Positions 1-9,840 of a stretch of 57,362 nt of DNA are shown in pieces. How positions within the stretch are numbered: position 1 is the first letter of the stretch; each line of letters opens with the position of its first letter. The translations under genes were made by a program, and so were the position numbers. The notes beneath the pieces are model-generated. The model had not been told where the DNA came from. It worked only from the letters and a program-made list of their open reading frames with translations, and made no database searches. Origin of the DNA: Bacteroidota bacterium (lineage in GTDB: Bacteria > Bacteroidota > Rhodothermia > Balneolales > Balneolaceae); assembly GCA_027621355.1 (NCBI GenBank), contig JAQCBZ010000008.1, forward strand, positions 1 through 57,362, read 5' to 3'.

Positions 1-2634
1 TCGATTAATGGGATGCTCAGTGCTCAAATTGGAAGCTTTTTTGGACTGCCTGACTTGTTTAATACGCAATCTGGAGAGTCTGGAATTGGGCGGTTTGGCT
101 TAATGGATGGTGCGGGTATTTTTGCGGTTGCTGGTTTGTTTCCTCCCAATATGTCTGCTTGGGAAAAGCAATGGCTCGGTTGGGTCGAGCCACAATCGGT
201 TGCCGAAGAAGATTTCAGCTCGTTTGGACTGGCTTCCGTCAGTCTTGCGGCTGCAAAGGATAGACTCGAAGGTGATGTTCTTCGACTTGAAACCTTGGCG
301 TCGGATTATTTTTTGATTGAAAATCGTCACCGAAACCCTTCGGGCGAGCTCATTAAGCTGACGTTTAGAATGCCAAATGGATCAGAGGAGGTCATTACAC
401 GTACGGCAACAGATTCCTTGTTTTCAATCCAAGTAGAGGGCTTTGATCAATCCTTACCCAAGGGTGTGTTGGTCGATGTGAGTCATTATGATGTTGCCTT
501 ACCGGGTGGATTGGATGTAGGGGAAGACCAGGAGGAAGGCACCGATGATGATCGAGCCTTGCTTGGTGGCGTACTCATCTGGCATGTTCAGCCTGGGAAG
601 ATTGCAGCGGCTCTTGCGCAAGGTAAAGGCATTAATGATGATCCTGATTCCCGCGGTGTGGATCTCGAAGAAGCCGACGGAGCTCAGGATATTGGCTTCC
701 AAACCCAGGTGGGCGTCACCATTTTTGACGCTACGGGATCCGCCTTTGATTTTTGGTGGAATGGTAATGATGCCCGAGTGGTTCGTCCTGGAGGACAAGA
801 CATTCAGTTGTATGCCAATCGCTTTGATGCTAGCACCCTTCCATCCAATCATACAGCTCTTGGCGCACCCACATGGTTTGAGCTATCCGATTTTTCGGAC
901 GTCCAACCCGTGGCAACCTTTTCCCTACGAAAAGTCACCGAAACGCAAGATCAAGCGTGGATTCAACGACTTTTTGTGAGCTCTACACACGATCCATTAC
1001 CCCATAATGATGGGCATTTGAACCGTGAGATGGCGTCGTTTGATTTGGCACCGTTTGATTTGGCAAGCTGGGAATCCTCTTCTTGGTCATTCGCATGGTT
1101 TGCAACCACAAATGCTCTTTGGGAGCTTCAATGGCCAAAAACAACCGGCTCCTATGGCTCAGGTAGCGTGCAACTTCAAAAAGTTGCCGATGGCTCCTTT
1201 GGGGCTCCTTTGTTTGATGGTGAGCGACTTCTTGTCGGTCGTCTCAAGGATGATGAAACGGTGGTTATGGCCTTTGCATGCTCCGAAACGGCCGGATGCT
1301 CGGACGGCCAAACCGTAGCCACGCCCTTGTGGGAAACCACTCTATCTAATCAACCTACGCCAAATCTTATCGCTTCATTACGCCGAGCCGATGAACATAC
1401 CATTGCGGCTCTGTATTCCACATGGCGTGTGGATACTCGCACAGGCGAATCCCTCGTGACACTTGGCCAACCCTTTCTAGAAAATCGCATCGATGGGTAT
1501 CGTGCCAAATGGACGGGCTCGACAATCGATCTACAAACACCGTCTGGAGCAGGCAGCATCCCTACAAGCAAGGATCTCATGCTTCTTCTTGAGCCCCTCT
1601 ATTCCAATGACACTTCCCTTGAACAGGGATTCCAGACACCTTCATTGCATTGGATTGAGCGTCGTCGTGCAGATGGTGAGCGTCTTGGATTCGATTTGAT
1701 TCTATCGGCCGAGGGTCAGGTACGTTGGATCGATTTGACCAAGCCTGTCTCACAGTGGGTCGCTACACCGCTCACCAACCATGGAGAACTACCCACATCG
1801 ATCACCGCTTGGATGGATGTGGATCAAGATCACTCTTTGGATTGGGTCTATCCACAAAGCGGTGAATCTACGTGGGCTGCAGTCAACCTTGAGGGAGGAT
1901 TAGCCAACGGATTCCCTTGGTCTTCGCAAGATCCATTATTAGAAGGCACCCGCTGGATCAATCGACCTTTAGGATTCCGTCTTAAGAACGTCCCTGAAGA
2001 GGATGCAACCGGTAATACCGCAACTTCGTCGACAGATATTCTTGCATTACCTCATACACTTAATGGTTCCATAGCGTTGTACCCAGTCGCCATTACCCCA
2101 TCCCCCACTACACTTCGCCCCATCAGTCTTGGTAGCTCCCCAAACTCAATCAATGATACAAAACACTCCTTAAAACTAGCCTTTGTGGGTGATGAACTTG
2201 TGAGTGTAAGCCCTTCAGGCGAAGTCGTTCTTTATAGACTTCCAGCAGATGCAGAGGTCACCCTTGGGCAGTCTATTACACCGTGGGCTGGGTTTGGCAC
2301 CGCGTCCACCCTACTGGATGGGTCGACCACCATCGAACCTAAGGAGCAACTTTTGCATGTTGATGAAGTGTACAACTGGCCCAATCCAGCGAACGAGGAA
2401 ACCGTCATCAGAGCGATGACCTCCTCAGCGGCCACGATTCAAGTGCATGTCATTACCATGGCAGGGGTTACTCGTTTCAAAGGTGAATTTAGTAGCTTCG
2501 GTGTCGCCCCCGCAGAACTTACCATAGATACCTCGGACTGGTCTTCTGGGGTGTATGTTGTGCGAGTTACCGCTCGATCTACAGATGGGTCGTCCAAGGA
2601 TCAACACCAATTTAACCTTGCCATCATACGATGA
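1..2634 (+). CDS. M6-like metalloprotease homologue with sorting-type C-terminus, 5' truncated, catalytic motif lost
   Basis: The reading frame is open to the left window edge, so the gene starts upstream; the first in-frame ATG is at 13. The stretch just after the edge matches the M6 (immune inhibitor A type) region GLPDLY...SGIGRFGLM...SAWEKQWLGW, which in active members directly follows HExxH. Here the aligned positions (bases 22-36) read AQIGS, so both zinc histidines and the catalytic glutamate are replaced. A long beta-rich region follows, and the last ~85 residues (YNWPNPANEET... to SGVYVVRVTA) form a sorting/FlgD-like domain, which suggests a secreted or surface-attached protein. It overlaps the next gene by 4 bases (ATGA). 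Family assignment is fairly sure; loss of protease activity is inferred. Confidence 0.8.
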   Translation, partial: SINGMLSAQIGSFFGLPDLFNTQSGESGIGRFGLMDGAGIFAVAGLFPPNMSAWEKQWLGWVEPQSVAEEDFSSFGLASVSLAAAKDRLEGDVLRLETLASDYFLIENRHRNPSGELIKLTFRMPNGSEEVITRTATDSLFSIQVEGFDQSLPKGVLVDVSHYDVALPGGLDVGEDQEEGTDDDRALLGGVLIWHVQPGKIAAALAQGKGINDDPDSRGVDLEEADGAQDIGFQTQVGVTIFDATGSAFDFWWNGNDARVVRPGGQDIQLYANRFDASTLPSNHTALGAPTWFELSDFSDVQPVATFSLRKVTETQDQAWIQRLFVSSTHDPLPHNDGHLNREMASFDLAPFDLASWESSSWSFAWFATTNALWELQWPKTTGSYGSGSVQLQKVADGSFGAPLFDGERLLVGRLKDDETVVMAFACSETAGCSDGQTVATPLWETTLSNQPTPNLIASLRRADEHTIAALYSTWRVDTRTGESLVTLGQPFLENRIDGYRAKWTGSTIDLQTPSGAGSIPTSKDLMLLLEPLYSNDTSLEQGFQTPSLHWIERRRADGERLGFDLILSAEGQVRWIDLTKPVSQWVATPLTNHGELPTSITAWMDVDQDHSLDWVYPQSGESTWAAVNLEGGLANGFPWSSQDPLLEGTRWINRPLGFRLKNVPEEDATGNTATSSTDILALPHTLNGSIALYPVAITPSPTTLRPISLGSSPNSINDTKHSLKLAFVGDELVSVSPSGEVVLYRLPADAEVTLGQSITPWAGFGTASTLLDGSTTIEPKEQLLHVDEVYNWPNPANEETVIRAMTSSAATIQVHVITMAGVTRFKGEFSSFGVAPAELTIDTSDWSSGVYVVRVTARSTDGSSKDQHQFNLAIIR

Positions 2635-5600
2635 AGAGACATGCTGCACTTATCACAGGTCTTTTGGGATGGTCTCTATGCTGGACATTAGGCTCGACGC
2701 TGAGTGCTTGGGCTCAAGTGTCACCTTGGATGCTCGAATACCCCCAAAATCATCTCGAGTGGAACACCCTCGAGTCTGAACACTTCTTGGTCCACTACCA
2801 AGATGGGTGTGAAAAGCGCACGGAGATGGGGCTTCAGAGCAAGCAAAAGGACGAGCAGAGTAAGGACGGAGCGCCGTGTCCTGAACAAACCCACGTGGAA
2901 GAAGCAGCCCAAGCGATCCTGCAGATTGCCGAAAGCATTTATGAGCCTATTACAGGGTTGTATGGTCACGAGCCAAACACTAAGGTCAGTATTATTCTGA
3001 AAGATCGTGTCGATTATTCCAATGGTGCGGCCTATTTCTTTGATAATACCATTGATATTTGGCTCCCTTCGCTCGACACACCCCTTCGTGGGACTCATGA
3101 GTGGTATAAAAATGTGATTACGCATGAATTCACGCACATTGTGCAGATTCAAACCATGATGACGCGTCGACGCTCTGTCCCCGTGGTCTATCTACAGTGG
3201 CTCGCCTACGAAAATGAACGTCGCCCTGATGTATTGTATGGTTTTCCACGCCATGTGGTCACCGTGCCGTTTGCCTCTGTGGGCATCCCTGCCTGGATGG
3301 CGGAGGGGACAGCGCAGTTTATGACCGACTCTGTGAATTATGACCAGTGGGACACCCACCGTGATATGTTGTTTCGCACACGATTGCTTGGAGGGACGTC
3401 GTTGGGGTTTGAAGAGATGGGCACCTTCACATCCAAAAGCTCAATCGAGCGGGAAACCGTTTACAACCAGGGCTTTGCCTTTACAAGGTATCTTGGCGAT
3501 CGGTTTGGTGAAGAGGTGTTGGCAAAGATAAGTCGAGAGGCTGCCTCAGGTGGTAAAACGGACATCTCTGTCGTGATAGAGCGTGTAACCGGGCGTTCTG
3601 GCAAAGCGTTATTTGACGCCTTTATGCAAGAAAAACAGGACGAGTATACGGAGTGGTTTAGGTCTATGGAGCAGGACAGGTGGGCAGATTTGGACACGTT
3701 GAATGTTGAGGGATTCTATAACATGATGCCTCGATTCATTCCAGGAACTGATTCGTTGGTTTGGTTGTCGAATGGTGACCGTGATTATGCTCGAACGCGA
3801 TTGATGGTTGCATCGCTGGACGAACTCACACAAAACCAAACACCCACTCCATTAGCGGTAACCCAAGAAGAGGGATGGATGTCTGAAGCGTTTGGCCATT
3901 ATTCAGCCCATGGATTGTTACAGGAACCGCTCGTGGATTATCTCACGGGTGGGTTCTCATTTAGCCCGACGGGTGATCGGATTGTCTACACAAAAGCCCG
4001 TAAACCAAATGCAGAAGGGGAGTTATACAATGATTTATGGGTGTTTGAACTGGACTCTCGTGAAGAATCACGACTCACAGAGAATGCGCGGCTGCGTGAT
4101 CCAGCATGGCACCCTTCTCAATCTTGGGTGGTCGCGATTCAAAATCAGCCTGGTCGACAACAACTGGTGATGATTTCGTTGGAAAATCCTTCGGTTGTCG
4201 TACCCCTCACCGATTCACCCCTTAGCACCACCTTTTCGTCTCCTCGATGGAGCGCGGATGGCCAAACGCTTTGGGTCGCTCGTGGGAAAGAACATGGGAG
4301 GCAAATTGTTGAATTAGACATCATGTGGACCTTGCTTGAAGAGAGCTCATCGTCCGAACCTCAAGTGAAACAAACACGTGTATTACTTGATCGTGAAGGG
4401 GTAGATTTTCGAGATATTGTGCCCGATATCGACCCAGAGTCACCTTGGCTATACATGGTTGCAGATGTTGATGGGCTTTTTGGACTCTATCGAGTCCATC
4501 GAGAAACACAGAGACTTGAGGAAGTTGCGCTGCATCAAGGTGGATTATTCATGCCAAGTCTAAGTGAGTCTTCCATCTTACTGTCGGTCTTCACCGCACA
4601 GGGGTATAAACTAGCCCGCATGGATCGCCCACAATCAGAGGATGTGCTACCTGCTGTAGACTCATGGTCTACCTCTGCGACACTCGATCGGAACGAACTC
4701 CGAGGCGAAGTCCTCTCAACGACTGCGCAGAATATCCCCTCCAAATCGTATGAACAAACGACACACGGATGGAGCTATTACCCAATGGTTCGAGTGGATG
4801 GGTATACGCAACAAAACGGGACAACGGCGTCGAGACTTTGGGCGCTTGATGGTCGAGCAGCGCTCGATAATTTGTGGAGAGACATCAAAATTGGGACCTA
4901 TGTGGCCTCGCGTGATGTGCTAGGTCAAACGACCCTCTTTGGAGGGCTTGCCATTGGCCCTGGATCCACCGATGCACGATCGATCAGTGACGGATTGAGT
5001 CCGTCGAATCTTTTTGCGATGGATCGAGATCTCTTTTTCTCCATGGAGTTTCGTGGATTACCATTCATCAAAAAGCGTTGGTCCCCCACCGTGACAGCAG
5101 AGCTCTTTAATGTGGTCCGCAATGTCAAAGGGGGGCTCAGCATCGAGGAATTCCCTTGCACCTCGTGTCTGCCAGAGACAACCAATGCTGACATTCGATA
5201 CTCGGCGTGGGAAGCCAGTCTTACGTTTCGTAGCAAATTGAACCCTTATTCATTTTTGGAGAGTGGCATTGCTTATTCCCCTTACCGGGTTACAAGTGAC
5301 GGGTTTGTGAGTAAAGAACTCAAACAATTTATCCCTGAGCAGTCAAGTGAGTATTTCCGAGGCGTTTCCGTCTTTGCCGGGGGTGTTGTGGAGCTTCTAG
5401 AGCCCAACCGCCATAATGACATTGCCATGCAAGGGGTCAAAGCTCGCATTCGTTATGCCTATCAACCCTCAAAACTCCTAGAGAATTATGATATCGAGGA
5501 TGGAGCTCTGTCCCCAAATTATGCCATCTCCAAAAATCACTCTTTGGAGCTAAAAAGCTATCTCGGGCAGCGTTGGACGAATCTCCTAGGCAATCGACCT

Positions 5601-6089
5601 GTTTATACTCTACTCAAAGCTAGGGGATTTGCCTACTTCAACAACCCGACAGATTCATTCTATCACGATTACATAGGTGGGTACAGTGGCATCCGATCCT
5701 ATCCATTTTTCGCTCTTGGTGGCATGCAATCTGCAACCTTGCAAGCGAGCCTTTCAACTCCTTTGCGCACGGGAATCTCTAGACAATTAGGCCCGATCAC
5801 CTTGGACAAACTCTTTCTCAAAGCATCGTATGAAGCTGGAAAGGTGTGGAATTCGACCTCTGTGGCAGATGAGTCTCTCAAGCATGGAGTTGAGCTTGAG
5901 CTACGAACGGCGCTCAATCACTATTATCTCTTCCCCTTGAAGTTTTTCGTGAGTGGCGCATACGGTCTTAATCGATTTAATGTGAATCTTTCGGAGGATT
6001 TTGTGACGCCCGATGGGATTCGTAGCGTTGAATATGGCCAAGAGTGGCTATTTTATCTTGGTTTCACGTTTGATTTTGACCCACTATAA
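2631..6089 (+). CDS. Secreted peptidase MA-like / TolB-propeller / outer-membrane beta-barrel protein
   Basis: A protein of 1152 residues with an N-terminal signal peptide (hydrophobic stretch ending at AWAQ, about residue 29). Residues ~40-330 form a gluzincin-type domain with HEFTH at 165-169 and a downstream glutamate in AEGTAQF (E225), the usual zinc ligands of peptidase MA-like proteins. Residues ~360-690 contain WD40/TolB-like propeller blades (SPTGDRIVYT, LRDPAWHPSQ, SSPRWSADG). The last ~380 residues alternate like an outer-membrane barrel and end in an aromatic strand (FYLGFTFDFDPL). Related proteins are annotated as TolB-like or biopolymer-transport proteins. Translation is coupled to both neighbours (ATGA upstream, TAATG downstream). 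The substrate is unknown. Confidence 0.75.
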   Translation: MKRHAALITGLLGWSLCWTLGSTLSAWAQVSPWMLEYPQNHLEWNTLESEHFLVHYQDGCEKRTEMGLQSKQKDEQSKDGAPCPEQTHVEEAAQAILQIAESIYEPITGLYGHEPNTKVSIILKDRVDYSNGAAYFFDNTIDIWLPSLDTPLRGTHEWYKNVITHEFTHIVQIQTMMTRRRSVPVVYLQWLAYENERRPDVLYGFPRHVVTVPFASVGIPAWMAEGTAQFMTDSVNYDQWDTHRDMLFRTRLLGGTSLGFEEMGTFTSKSSIERETVYNQGFAFTRYLGDRFGEEVLAKISREAASGGKTDISVVIERVTGRSGKALFDAFMQEKQDEYTEWFRSMEQDRWADLDTLNVEGFYNMMPRFIPGTDSLVWLSNGDRDYARTRLMVASLDELTQNQTPTPLAVTQEEGWMSEAFGHYSAHGLLQEPLVDYLTGGFSFSPTGDRIVYTKARKPNAEGELYNDLWVFELDSREESRLTENARLRDPAWHPSQSWVVAIQNQPGRQQLVMISLENPSVVVPLTDSPLSTTFSSPRWSADGQTLWVARGKEHGRQIVELDIMWTLLEESSSSEPQVKQTRVLLDREGVDFRDIVPDIDPESPWLYMVADVDGLFGLYRVHRETQRLEEVALHQGGLFMPSLSESSILLSVFTAQGYKLARMDRPQSEDVLPAVDSWSTSATLDRNELRGEVLSTTAQNIPSKSYEQTTHGWSYYPMVRVDGYTQQNGTTASRLWALDGRAALDNLWRDIKIGTYVASRDVLGQTTLFGGLAIGPGSTDARSISDGLSPSNLFAMDRDLFFSMEFRGLPFIKKRWSPTVTAELFNVVRNVKGGLSIEEFPCTSCLPETTNADIRYSAWEASLTFRSKLNPYSFLESGIAYSPYRVTSDGFVSKELKQFIPEQSSEYFRGVSVFAGGVVELLEPNRHNDIAMQGVKARIRYAYQPSKLLENYDIEDGALSPNYAISKNHSLELKSYLGQRWTNLLGNRPVYTLLKARGFAYFNNPTDSFYHDYIGGYSGIRSYPFFALGGMQSATLQASLSTPLRTGISRQLGPITLDKLFLKASYEAGKVWNSTSVADESLKHGVELELRTALNHYYLFPLKFFVSGAYGLNRFNVNLSEDFVTPDGIRSVEYGQEWLFYLGFTFDFDPL

Positions 6090-7234
6090 TGCGCTTGTTT
6101 TCTTTGAACAACCCGGAGCAACACTCAGACCCTCGGTCACTCGGCCGCGGCGAGGGTTGCTGTATGCGAAGGGGTATTGAGCATCATTACACTGCGCGAA
6201 GTGGCCGTTCTTTACAGACCCTTGTCTTGGCAAGCTTACTCGTTGGCTTGTTTGGATGGAATAGTCTCTCATCGCAGGCGATGGCTCAGGGGCAAGAGAG
6301 TGTTCAGCTAGGGGTAGAATATGATCAGGACAATCAGCCGATGCGCTGGATGGATCCTTCACTCCAAAGCAGCCCACGTATGGCTCTTCAGCTGGAGGAA
6401 CACCTTGTCGGTTCAAGGAATACTGACACAGACCCATGGACTTCATGGACAAACCCTGTACTAGAGACAGATTCAAAAGCAGCTTTGCAAGGGTTGTATT
6501 CTCCTGGTGTAGGGTGGATGAGCTCACTTATCTTGCCGGGATCCGCACAACTTGTGGACCAACAGTGGGCACGTGGTGGGCTTTATCTTGGTCTAGAGGT
6601 GGCAGTGTGGGCTATTTTTGCCTCGAATGAGTCCGCAGCTAGGAAAGGTGAACGTGCCTATGAACGATTTGCGAATCAACAGTGGAGTGTGGTGAAATAT
6701 GCGCAGTGGATCATCGATTATCACGACGCTCATGGACTCTCCAACCCTTACCTATCCGACTTACAGCAACAGGTTAACGGTCTTCAACCCGCTTACGATA
6801 TCCAAGTCGATTGGGCTCGAGTTCCCATTGGTACCCTTCGAAATGTTGAACGAAATACACTGTACGTCTATGGTACCCAACGAGGAGCCAATAATTTTTC
6901 GCATGTGATGCCAGACTACGGGTCGCAGCAATATTATGAACTTGTGAGTAAGTATTATCAATATGGACCTGGCTGGTCCGATTTTGACCCTACTGATGTC
7001 TATTTGCCCTGGAATGGCTCTGACATGTCACCCAAGTTCTATGAGGGACGAGATAAGGCTCAAGCGTTTAACGATCAGTACCGGACAGCCTCCTCCATGC
7101 TATCCCTCGTCATTATGAATCACGTGATTTCTGCTTTTGATTCGTTTTTTTCTAGGCGTCTGGCTCAATCAAGACTTGAGTTATCAGCTCCGTCGACCCC
7201 CTCGGAAGTAGCAACCTTACGACTCCATTTTTAA
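6089..7234 (+). CDS. Exported hypothetical protein with DUF5683-like core
   Basis: 381 residues; start and previous stop share a base (TAATG). The hydrophobic export signal (LVLASLLVGLFGWNSL, ending AMAQ) sits unusually far in, near residues 44-67, so a start at the internal ATG at 6164 (MRRGIEHH) is also possible. A middle segment (SLILPGSAQLVDQQWARGG, then a hydrophobic helix) resembles the small envelope domain called DUF5683, in which a membrane stretch follows a PG.GQ motif. A second hydrophobic segment lies near the C-terminus (MLSLVIMNHVISAFDSFF). Its position between a barrel protein and a PASTA protein suggests an envelope role. Function is not known. Confidence 0.65.
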   Translation: MRLFSLNNPEQHSDPRSLGRGEGCCMRRGIEHHYTARSGRSLQTLVLASLLVGLFGWNSLSSQAMAQGQESVQLGVEYDQDNQPMRWMDPSLQSSPRMALQLEEHLVGSRNTDTDPWTSWTNPVLETDSKAALQGLYSPGVGWMSSLILPGSAQLVDQQWARGGLYLGLEVAVWAIFASNESAARKGERAYERFANQQWSVVKYAQWIIDYHDAHGLSNPYLSDLQQQVNGLQPAYDIQVDWARVPIGTLRNVERNTLYVYGTQRGANNFSHVMPDYGSQQYYELVSKYYQYGPGWSDFDPTDVYLPWNGSDMSPKFYEGRDKAQAFNDQYRTASSMLSLVIMNHVISAFDSFFSRRLAQSRLELSAPSTPSEVATLRLHF

Positions 7235-8043
7235 TGAAGAATCCATTACTTCGTATTCGCAGAGATGGATGGCAAGCCTTAGGGGGTATAGTTGTCGTTG
7301 GCGGAGTGGTTGCAAGCATCCTCATCTGGATTGTGATGCCTTGGTACACTCGCTTCAACCAAGGTGTTACCGTGCCAGAACTCACAGCGCTCTCCTACGA
7401 GGAGGCCGTTGCGACGCTTGAGGAGGCTGGTCTTCGCATAGGGATCGCGGCTCGTCGCAATCAAACGAATGTGCCACCCAATGCCATTATCGATCAAAAC
7501 CCTAAACCGTTTAGCATTGTCAAACCAAACCGACGTGTGTATGTAACGGTGAATGCCCAATCTCGTCCCAAAGCTGTGGTCCCTCGTGTGGTGGATATGT
7601 CACTGCGTAATGCGACCATTCAACTTGAAAACTCAGGCTTAAGCGTTGGGAATTTACGCTATGAATCGAACCGTTTTCGCAATACCGTACTTAATCAGTC
7701 GCTTATTGCAGGCGATACGGTGGATAAAGGTGCACGAGTCGATCTTGTGATTAGCGATGGTCTGGGTGATACGCGGGTTCGTGTGCCTGAGTTGATAGGG
7801 TTACGACTACCAGAGGCACAACAACGACTCCAAGCCGTAGGGTTGCGTATTGCGGAGATTCGATTCCAATCCGTAAGTAATGACGTCGTTCCCAATACTG
7901 TTCTTGAGGTTATACCCGATGACGTGTTACTTATTGAAGGGGAGTCCCTGACACTCATTGTGGCACAACAACAAGGGAGCCTTGAACAAGCTGAACGGGA
8001 ACAAGCCAGCGTGGAGGGTGGTTCCAGAGATTCTCTTCCTTGA
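7234..8043 (+). CDS. PASTA-domain membrane protein
   Basis: 269 residues. A short cytoplasmic N-terminus is followed by one transmembrane helix (about residues 16-38) and three PASTA repeats, each opening with a valine-rich V.VPxL/V motif (TVPELTALSYEEA, VVPRVVDMSLRNA, RVPELIGLRLPEA). The tail is rich in Q and E. PASTA domains bind peptidoglycan-type ligands and normally sit on Ser/Thr kinases or PBPs; here no kinase or transpeptidase domain is present, so this is a stand-alone cell-wall sensor or scaffold. The start overlaps the preceding stop (TAATG). rpe follows after 27 bases, an order common in this bacterial group. Confidence 0.85.
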   Translation: MKNPLLRIRRDGWQALGGIVVVGGVVASILIWIVMPWYTRFNQGVTVPELTALSYEEAVATLEEAGLRIGIAARRNQTNVPPNAIIDQNPKPFSIVKPNRRVYVTVNAQSRPKAVVPRVVDMSLRNATIQLENSGLSVGNLRYESNRFRNTVLNQSLIAGDTVDKGARVDLVISDGLGDTRVRVPELIGLRLPEAQQRLQAVGLRIAEIRFQSVSNDVVPNTVLEVIPDDVLLIEGESLTLIVAQQQGSLEQAEREQASVEGGSRDSLP

Positions 8044-8070
8044 AATGAGTTCAAAGCCGTATCTTATCGT

Positions 8071-8760
8071 ATGTCTTTGACAGTACCACCTTCTCCATTT
8101 ATCGCACCCTCTATCCTTTCTGCTGATTTTGGGCATTTGGGTGATGACGTTCGCCAAGCGGTGGAGCTTGGAGCGCCTTGGATTCACTGCGATATCATGG
8201 ACGGTCATTTTGTTCCAAATTTGACGTTTGGACCCGATACAGTTCGTGCAGTGCGATCAGCAGCACCACAAGCTACCGTGGACGTTCATTTGATGGTGGA
8301 ACGTCCTGAGTGGATGCTAGAACCATTTCGAGAGGCAGGGGCAGATATTCTCTCGGTACATGTGGAAGCATGCCCCCATCTGCATCGTACGATTCAACAG
8401 ATCCACGACTTGGGTGCGGCAGCGGGAGTGGCCTTAAATCCTGCAACCCCTTGGCAAAGGATTGAGCCTTTTCTGTCCATGGTGGATGTTGTGGTCATTA
8501 TGAGTGTAAACCCAGGGTTTGGGGGGCAATCCTTCATCATGGAAACACTCGATAAAGCCAGAGCTCTTCGAGACTGGCGATCCAAACATGAAGCCTCTTT
8601 TGTGATTCAGTTTGATGGCGGAGTCTCACCCGAAACCATCGACGCTTGCTTGGATGCAGGAGGTCAATCTTTGGTCGCGGGCAGTGCGTTTTTCAAGGCT
8701 CCGGATCGAAAGGAGCGATGGGCGTTGTTTCAGTCAAAGATGAATCAAGCGTATGACTGA
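8071..8760 (+). CDS. rpe: Ribulose-phosphate 3-epimerase
   Basis: 229 residues, normal length for the family. It interconverts ribulose 5-phosphate and xylulose 5-phosphate in the pentose phosphate pathway. Family motifs are visible: APSILSADF near the N-terminus, HCDIMDGHFVPN (metal-binding His and Asp), VHLMVE, and the glycine-rich phosphate loop VNPGFGGQSF, followed by FDGGVS and VAGSAFF at the C-terminus. The last 8 bases overlap phoH, which indicates co-transcription. Confidence 0.97.
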   Translation: MSLTVPPSPFIAPSILSADFGHLGDDVRQAVELGAPWIHCDIMDGHFVPNLTFGPDTVRAVRSAAPQATVDVHLMVERPEWMLEPFREAGADILSVHVEACPHLHRTIQQIHDLGAAAGVALNPATPWQRIEPFLSMVDVVVIMSVNPGFGGQSFIMETLDKARALRDWRSKHEASFVIQFDGGVSPETIDACLDAGGQSLVAGSAFFKAPDRKERWALFQSKMNQAYD

Positions 8761-9838
8761 ACCTTCCTCATCAACAGAATCGACTGTCCAACCTATCGTT
8801 TTTTCACTGGAACATAGCACGCCTGTTGAGCTCTTTGGGCCTTCTGATCGTCATTTAAAGCAACTTGAAGCATCCTTCCCCGATTGTGTCATCACCGCGA
8901 GAGGTTCTACGCTCAAACTCTCTGGAGAGGGTAGAGAAACGGCTGCTTTGCGGGAGATTTTCTCTGAATTGGAGTCGATGATTCAGCGTGGTCAGGAGAT
9001 TGATGCCCACGATATTGAGACTCTTGTGACACTTTGGAGTCCTGCTCCTCAACGTCCAACGGGTGGATCTGCATCACAGGGTTCTAGCAAACAGTCCACC
9101 AGCAAGAGCTCTAAGGGTGGCGAAAAGGATCCATCCGCAATCCTACATACGCACCGTGGGGAGCCCGTATTGGCGCGCACCAAAGGGCAACAAGCAATCG
9201 TAGACCAATCGGAAGATCATGACATCGTGTTTGCGATTGGGCCTGCAGGAACTGGGAAGACGTACACGTCTGTCGCACTGGCAGTGGCAGCACTGAAGAG
9301 TAAACGAGTCCAAAAAATTATCCTGGCACGACCTGCTGTGGAAGCAGGAGAAACCCTTGGGTTTTTGCCCGGTGCCATTAAAGAGAAAATTGACCCCTAT
9401 CTCCGTCCCCTATATGATGCCTTGGAGGAGATGATTGATCCGGAGCGTCTCGATTTTTTTCTATCTAAAAATATCATTGAAATCGCACCGTTGGCCTACA
9501 TGCGTGGTCGAACGCTCAATAATGCCTTTGTGATCTTAGATGAAGCGCAAAATGCAACTCAAGCCCAGTTGAAGATGCTTCTGACTCGGATTGGATTCAA
9601 TTCTAGGGCGATTATTACAGGGGATATTACCCAAACAGATTTACCCTCTTCTACGCAGTCTGGCCTCAAGACGGTGCAGTCGATTTTGACCAATATCCGA
9701 GGTATTTCCTTTGTTCATCTTGATCGAAGCGATGTAGTGCGTCATCGGTTGGTCAAGGACATCATTCAGGCGTATGAATCGTTTGAAGATGCACAAAATC
9801 AACGCCCCAAAAAACGCTCCTCTTCTAAGGGGGCATAG
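8753..9838 (+). CDS. phoH: PhoH family ATPase (PhoH-like/YbeZ type)
   Basis: 361 residues. An N-terminal region with a KH-like character (residues ~20-90) is followed by a Ser/Lys-rich linker and the PhoH ATPase domain. The Walker A motif GPAGTGKT lies at residues 163-170 and Walker B is FVILDEAQN; ARPAVEAGETLGFLPG and TGDITQTDLP are also typical of the family. Homologues act in RNA metabolism and ribosome maturation, often with YbeY, which is not present nearby. It overlaps rpe by 8 bases and is followed after 2 bases by a metallo-hydrolase. Confidence 0.95.
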   Translation: MTEPSSSTESTVQPIVFSLEHSTPVELFGPSDRHLKQLEASFPDCVITARGSTLKLSGEGRETAALREIFSELESMIQRGQEIDAHDIETLVTLWSPAPQRPTGGSASQGSSKQSTSKSSKGGEKDPSAILHTHRGEPVLARTKGQQAIVDQSEDHDIVFAIGPAGTGKTYTSVALAVAALKSKRVQKIILARPAVEAGETLGFLPGAIKEKIDPYLRPLYDALEEMIDPERLDFFLSKNIIEIAPLAYMRGRTLNNAFVILDEAQNATQAQLKMLLTRIGFNSRAIITGDITQTDLPSSTQSGLKTVQSILTNIRGISFVHLDRSDVVRHRLVKDIIQAYESFEDAQNQRPKKRSSSKGA

Positions 9839-9840
9839 CC

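Noticed and set aside
1029-1072. Tandem TTTGATTTGGCA repeats
   Set aside because: Only two copies of a 12-base unit inside a coding frame (repeated FDLA); no sign of a functional repeat.
6084-6527. 147-codon minus-strand frame across the start of the 6089 gene
   Set aside because: It lies antisense to a well-supported coding frame, has no recognisable motif and is best explained as a shadow frame.
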